From assembly GCA_040954595.2 (NCBI GenBank), contig CM082590.2:5828001-5892000 (forward strand): a DNA stretch of 64,000 nucleotides, read 5' to 3'. The stretch is from Balanoglossus misakiensis (taxonomy: Eukaryota > Hemichordata). The notes beneath the pieces were generated by a model. The model was not told the origin of the DNA, ran no database searches, and saw only the letters and a program-made list of their open reading frames with translations. A program made the translations under genes and the position numbers. Of the stretch, positions 60,401-64,000 are shown in pieces (positions within the stretch are counted from its first letter, which is position 1; each line of letters opens with the position of its first letter).

Positions 60401-62886
60401 GTTTTTACTCTCATATCCTATAAACAGGATGGAAGGTGTGTGTGGTCGAACGTTTATTCACTACATATCCACATGTAGAATAACATAAACAGTGTCTTGT
60501 ATCAAACATAATTAATGGAAAAAGGGGAGCGAGAGAGAGACTTTGTCCCTTTAATCTTTATCAAAAAGAGAAAGTGCAAAAATCACTCACTCTCTTCCGA
60601 CAGTTCATTCCGGTGCAAGTCTTCTTCAGCATCTTGGCAAAGTTTGTTAAGTCTCTCCTCCTCTGAAGTCACCACTTTCATGAAGAAGTGGCCATCTCTG
60701 TCCTCTTTCGGCGACTTGACAAGATTCCTCGGTTTGTGCGAGCTATCCACCTCGTCGAGTACCTCGTTTCCTTGCGTGTCAGATTCGGGTAACGTCGAGC
60801 TTGTTTTGGGAGTCGTGTCCGTGGGAGATGTCCTTTTCACGAGAACTACAGATGAAGATTTTTTCTCTAGGGGGCTCGTTGGGGATGTACACTTCTCTAC
60901 AGAGCTTAAAGACAACACTTTCTTCTCGGTAGAACTTGACAAGGTCTTATTCTCAAAACCGACGCTACTTGAAGTTTTCCGTTCGACAGAGGCAGTCGGC
61001 GAGGATCTCTTGTCTGTGAGACCGGTCGGAGAGGCCCTCTTCTTGGGCACCTTCACGTCGGGCTTGACCGGGACGGGTGGGGGCGTCCGTCTTTTTGCTG
61101 TTGTACTTTTAGCGGGAAAGTGTTTGAATGTTCCGCTCAGTTTATCATCGGATTTTCGCAGGTTTGCAGGCGGGGCCGACTTTGAAGTTGGGGAGCGAGC
61201 GAGCGATTGCGACTTCGACGTCGGCGAGCTACGCAGACTTGATGTGGATGGCACCGATAACGTGGTAGCCCCTGTGAGTGAGGACGTCTTCGATGTCGGC
61301 GAGTTGCGAAGACCGGCAGTGGACGAGGCAGACAACGTCCTCCGTGAGCCGTCACCCTTGCCTGGCACTGACGAGTGACCGACTAAATTCCGATTGGAAG
61401 CGATGAAGTCCTTCCGCACCGACGTTTTGGGTCTTGTCGCCATACCGACAGAATTGGACGACGCCTCTCTCCGGGTCGGCGTCGGTGGCAACGTCCGTCT
61501 ACTCGGCTCCTGGGCGCCGTTCTTTTTCGTCGGTTCCTCGCTGCTGGTCACGTTGCCTAGCAACATGGCTTTCCTCTCAGCGACGAGCGATTTTCGTTTC
61601 CCTGACGTTTTCCTCTGTATGGGCTGATCGTCTGGTTGCTTGGGCGACCATTTTTCCTTCTCGTTGGCCGTTTTGGCTTCCCAGGCCGCTTTCTTCTGCT
61701 GCACACTGACACCCTTATCCCCGTTCTGTTGTAACAACACACTGGGACCGACACTACGACTACGCACACTCTTCCCGCTGGCCGATCGTCGATACGTCCC
61801 TTTTGGGGGCGACATACTTCCTGTACGCACGTGCTGCTCCTGCTGGGAGCTTTGTGCGCGACTCTCTCGCGAAGAAGTTCTTGCCGCTTGAGTCGGTGAC
61901 GACGTTTTCCTCGCACTTCCCGCCGATCGGATCTTTCCCGCCCCCTCGGCGCTATTCCTGGAAGAGTAGGCGTTTCCGGACTTGGAATGATCTCTGGGCG
62001 GCGGACTTCCGGCGTCTTTGCCGCCCAGGGTAATCTCCACCGTTGTCGTGTACTTGGAACATTTCCTGGTGGCTCCGGGAGACGTGGATCCCAACGACTG
62101 TCGGCTGCCGGTTGGCGGCAAACCACTGCGGCTCTGACCGTTCCCGGACCGCGGTCCTCCGTTCTCGCTGCAGGTTTTCTTGGCGGCCATCTTGGAGTGC
62201 CTCCGGGCGCGGTCCTCGGCCGGACTGGCGACTTCGCCGTCCTTCTTGCCGGCCGAGGGACCGACCTGGAACATGGCGCTCTCCGCCGACCTGTTGCCGG
62301 TTCTCTGTGCACACACCACGCTTCCATTGTGGTTGATCTCCGCATCGTTCGTGTCGCGGCGAATCTCATTATCGGTCGGGCACTTTGGCGCCCTCTGAAC
62401 CTCGTTGCCAGTTCCACATTTGACCCTCTCCGCACACTCTGTGTCATCATCATCATCATCAGACTCGTCCGCATACTTGAAATTCAATTTCTTCTCCCAA
62501 TCCGTCTTCTCCGACCGACAGTCATCATTCCCGTCCTCCTCCTCCTCCTCCTCCTCCTCCTCATACGTCAACTCCCACTCTTTCATTCCGTTCTCCTCGT
62601 GGTCACAGCACATCAATCTCCACTCCTTCTCCCCAAATTTTTCCATGGTGTACTTGTCGTTCACACAGTCGTCAACAACGTGCGTTTGTTCCTGTCGTCG
62701 AAACTGCCTCGCTAGATGTTCATTGTAGTCCACGATGGACGAAAACTCTTCCCCGAACAGTTCCTTTGGCGATTTCATACACAGGTTCTCATCCAAAAGT
62801 TTATTATTATTCTCTTGATTGGCTGCAGATCTGCTGCTATCTATATCTACAGAATCATCTAACACTGGTCTTGCTCTGTCTTCCAT
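57191..62886 (-). CDS. DLGAP (SAPAP/GKAP) family scaffold protein, 4 exons
   Basis: Four minus-strand exons (62886-60591, 59354-59263, 58400-58230, 57409-57191) join in frame into 925 codons plus stop. The N-terminal two thirds are low complexity: an acidic run (about residue 100), then Ser/Thr/Arg-rich sequence and a proline motif (RRTPPPVPVKPDVKVPKKR, about residue 600). The last 200 residues are the conserved GKAP domain: DGHFFMKVVTSEEERLNKLC, ISGKIRSSIGKGQLLTRKKF, SSDLAGFWDMVMIQVEDVNR and AREEARKRLMAAKKAA. In vertebrates these proteins link DLG/PSD-95 guanylate-kinase domains to Shank at synapses; DLGAP5/HURP acts on mitotic spindles. The C-terminus here ends QIFIHTDDK and lacks the xTRL ligand for Shank PDZ domains. 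Confidence 0.9.
57421..58016. repeat. ~61-bp tandem repeat filling DLGAP intron 3
   Basis: About ten units, each with atgcaaagtagggttatagt, ttgtaacaaaatagctacat and tgttggaaatggtcacattt. Some units lack the cac, giving ggtctttta instead. It begins about 12 bp upstream (on the minus strand) of the last exon's acceptor and reaches the family C fragment on the other side. Confidence 0.95.
58018..58200. mobile_element. Family C element, partial copy 2
   Basis: The right end tatgttctgcgcgtacatcc is followed by TTAA (58201-58204). The interior tttgaccaatgaatttatat and gacaatagtagaagttt match copy 1 inverted. The left end is lost at the tandem repeat. It lies 25-30 bp from the exon 3 donor. Confidence 0.82.
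58230..58400 (-). CDS. DLGAP gene, third exon (GKAP core)
   Basis: 171 bp, phase 0-0. It reads SPDPSTSLKTTSSDLAGFWD, MVMIQVEDVNRMFDEIRLLK and QNGWKLPAQQNPSRSKQ. The LAGFWDM...FDE..LK..GW pattern is the hallmark of the family. Acceptor tctag, donor gtaagt. Confidence 0.93.
58628..58976. mobile_element. Palindromic MITE, family A, copy 2 (349 bp)
   Basis: AAGGACAAAGTCTCTCTC ... GAGAGACTTTGTCCCT between TTAA (58624-58627, 58977-58980). It folds back almost entirely, with cattttggtgagatttt-type complements at the centre. It lies in DLGAP intron 2. Confidence 0.9.
59062..59246. mobile_element. Family E MITE, copy 3 (185 bp), next to a splice donor
   Basis: AGATATACAGTCACC ... GGTGACTGTATACCT between TTAA (59058-59061, 59247-59250). 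It is inverted relative to copies 1 and 2. The TTAA ends 6 bp from the gtaagt donor of the second DLGAP exon. Confidence 0.88.
59263..59354 (-). CDS. DLGAP gene, second exon (GKAP domain start)
   Basis: 92 bp, phase 1 to 0. It reads ISGKIRSSIGKGQLLTRKKF then KQFKGLCLQNT. Acceptor ttttgacag, donor gtaagt. Confidence 0.9.
59461..59744. mobile_element. Family B element, copy 2 (284 bp)
   Basis: AAGCGCATAGCTCGTCTCAC ... GTGTGAGACGAGCTACGCGCT with TTAA on both sides. About 55 bp shorter than copy 1. The interior tggtcgccgccatcttgtgt is conserved. Confidence 0.87.
59753..59920 (+). repeat. Dispersed repeat family G, copy 2
   Basis: Matches 43008-43175 (see there), in the same orientation. It lies in DLGAP intron 1. 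Confidence 0.65.
60068..60194. repeat. Foldback hairpin
   Basis: The arms aatagaatctcacacaccaa(g)gatctgggatcat and its complement atgatcccaggtcctttggg gtgtgagattc pair, with tctcacactcattgggga and tccccaactcgtgtgaga at the centre. It is adjacent to family A copy 3. Confidence 0.85.
60201..60550. mobile_element. Palindromic MITE, family A, copy 3 (350 bp)
   Basis: AGAGACAAAGTCTCTCTC ... GAGAGACTTTGTCCCT between TTAA (60197-60200, 60551-60554). It lies 36 bp beyond the donor hexamer of the large DLGAP exon. Confidence 0.9.
60591..62886 (-). CDS. DLGAP gene, large exon (N-terminal region)
   Basis: Read from ATG at 62886 (MEDRARPVLDDSVD) to the gtgagt donor at 60590, ending in phase 1 after LSEE. 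The exon's acceptor (ttttgacag) is at 62907, and the frame is open to it (DVSYFR before the Met). An upstream coding exon outside or within the next kilobase is therefore possible, and the ATG used is a minimum. GC and CpG are higher here than in the surroundings. Confidence 0.85.
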
Positions 62887-62906
62887 TCTGAAGTAACTTA
62901 CATCTG

Positions 62907-63009
62907 TCAAAACAACGAAAGAAAAATAAGGACCATCAGTGTACACGTCCATGCTGTGATGGATAATACATGATGACATACAAGTTGACATTGGCATTGA
63001 AAGGGTTAA
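62907..63009. other. Sequence upstream of the DLGAP large exon
   Basis: Intron-like, with the acceptor ttttgacag at 62907. No coding exon recognised in the kilobase that remains in the window. Confidence 0.5.
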
Positions 63010-63240
63010 AGGGACAAAGTCTCTTTCTCACTGCATTTTTTCCAGTAATTATGTTTGATACAAGACACCGTTTATCTTATTCTACATGTGGACATACAGT
63101 GAATCAACGTTCAACATCACACAACTTCCATCCGGTTTGTAGGATATGAGAGTAAAAATCCTGCCAAAATGAATTAATGGTAAAGGTCGATTAATTATTT
63201 CGGCGAGTTTTTCACTCTTAAGTCTACAAGTCTACAATCT
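63010..63240. mobile_element. Family A MITE, copy 4 (right end missing)
   Basis: TTAA followed by AGGGACAAAGTCTCTTTC and the internal fold (ccaaaatgaattaatgg, aattatttcggcgagttttt). Similarity stops near tctacaagtctacaatctga, so the terminal right arm is lost. Confidence 0.82.
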
Positions 63241-63520
63241 GATCTGAGAGGCTTCAAAACCGTCTTAATAGTGTGTGTGTGACACCCATAAGACGTGAGA
63301 CCTTTAAAAAAAAAACGGAGACAATGGGACGCCAATAGAAGAGGATAGCTTGTTTGAATGCCACAATACAAGTGACAACGGCTATTGACGCGAACACAAC
63401 CCGAGTTACGCAACAACGTTTGGTGACAATAACGAAGACAGCAAGCTCTCCGGTTTGTACAAAAACACAAATCAATAAAATCTACCCTGGCGAGTTTAGC
63501 CTTGGAGCAAGTCAGTTTCG
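63241..63520. other. No gene seen
   Basis: Short frames occur on the minus strand, but none has a recognisable motif. Confidence 0.5.
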
Positions 63521-63524
63521 TTAA

Positions 63525-63858
63525 AGGGACTAAGTCTCTCTCTATAGCTGTGCTTTTTCCATGAATTATGTTTAATACAAGACACCGTTTTTGTTATTCT
63601 ATCTACATGTGGATATATAGTGAATCAACGTTCAACCACACACAACTTCCATCCCGTTTGTAGGATATGAGAATAGAATCTCGCCCAAAATTCATTTTGG
63701 CGAGTTAATCACTCTCATATCATACAAGCGGGATGGAAGTTGTGTGTGGTTGAACGTTGATTCACTACATATCCACATGTAGAATAATAATTAATATAAA
63801 CAGTGTCTTGTATCAAACATAATTAATGGAAAAAGGGTGTGAGAGAGACTTTGTCCCT
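63525..63858. mobile_element. Palindromic MITE, family A, copy 5 (334 bp)
   Basis: AGGGACTAAGTCTCTCTC ... GAGAGACTTTGTCCCT between TTAA (63521-63524, 63859-63862). It carries the same internal atgtggatatatagtgaatc and complement as the other copies. Confidence 0.9.
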
Positions 63859-64000
63859 TTAATGCAAAACATGCAAATTCATTGATAATTCTAATTTGCA
63901 ATTCTCCTAAATATTGCCTAGAGACAGACAGAGGAACGAAAGTGAAAGAGAAATTTAATAAGTTTCTTTTACAAATATTTGATATTGAAGATGTCCTTCT

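Noticed and set aside
60515-61378. 287-residue plus-strand frame opposite the DLGAP exon
   Set aside because: It is a shadow of the GC-rich minus-strand coding exon; the minus frame has splice sites and a known domain.
61557-62715. Long alternative frames (305 residues minus, 242 residues plus) in the DLGAP exon
   Set aside because: They are other frames of the same low-complexity coding exon, with no family features.
1-64000. tRNA or rRNA genes
   Set aside because: I found no cloverleaf with A/B boxes or rRNA core strings by eye. A tRNAscan or Infernal run would be decisive.

Overview
This is eukaryotic, animal-type DNA. Genes are split by GT-AG introns, and the window is full of inverted-repeat transposons, LINE fragments and satellites. 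There are no operons or bacterial signals. The gene families (a kinase-less DAPK1-like Roco protein and a DLGAP/SAPAP protein), an ISL2EU-type transposon and the many short TTAA-flanked elements suggest a marine invertebrate, probably a deuterostome (cephalochordate, hemichordate or echinoderm). The species cannot be fixed from the sequence alone.

Layout. (1) 1013-46585, plus strand: one large gene, assembled here from 23 exons, for an ankyrin-repeat / ROC GTPase / COR / death-domain protein of about 1,300 residues. Nearly every ankyrin repeat is its own phase-0 exon of 99, 102 or 114 bp. The exons were multiplied in two ways: a tandem block of 384-391 bp exon+intron units (13.5-17.4 kb), and larger modules (19-40 kb) that carry a 225-bp satellite in one intron. 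The four satellite arrays hold roughly 36, 27, 4 and 2 units. (2) Intron 2 holds a degraded ISL2EU-type transposon with both of its genes: a THAP-HTH-DDE transposase on the plus strand and a SWIM/YqaJ exonuclease on the minus strand. (3) A truncated hAT element and a 5'-truncated LINE lie among the ankyrin exons. (4) 46.6-57.2 kb is a gene-free interval between convergent genes. It is filled with a 140-bp tandem array, LINE and dispersed repeats, and short inverted-repeat elements. (5) 57191-62886, minus strand: four exons of a DLGAP (SAPAP/GKAP) family scaffold protein, about 925 residues, with the conserved C-terminal GKAP domain but without the usual C-terminal PDZ ligand.

The most interesting structure is the Roco gene as a locus in motion. 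Symmetric exons, an intron-borne satellite with higher-order repeats, a satellite-exon fusion and internal empty sites for transposons together record how the ankyrin domain was extended. A second theme is a set of at least five families of short elements with TTAA target duplications. Three of them sit 17-41 bp downstream of all three 5' splice sites found in the DLGAP gene. The Roco and DLGAP products have no evident functional link; they are simply neighbours.
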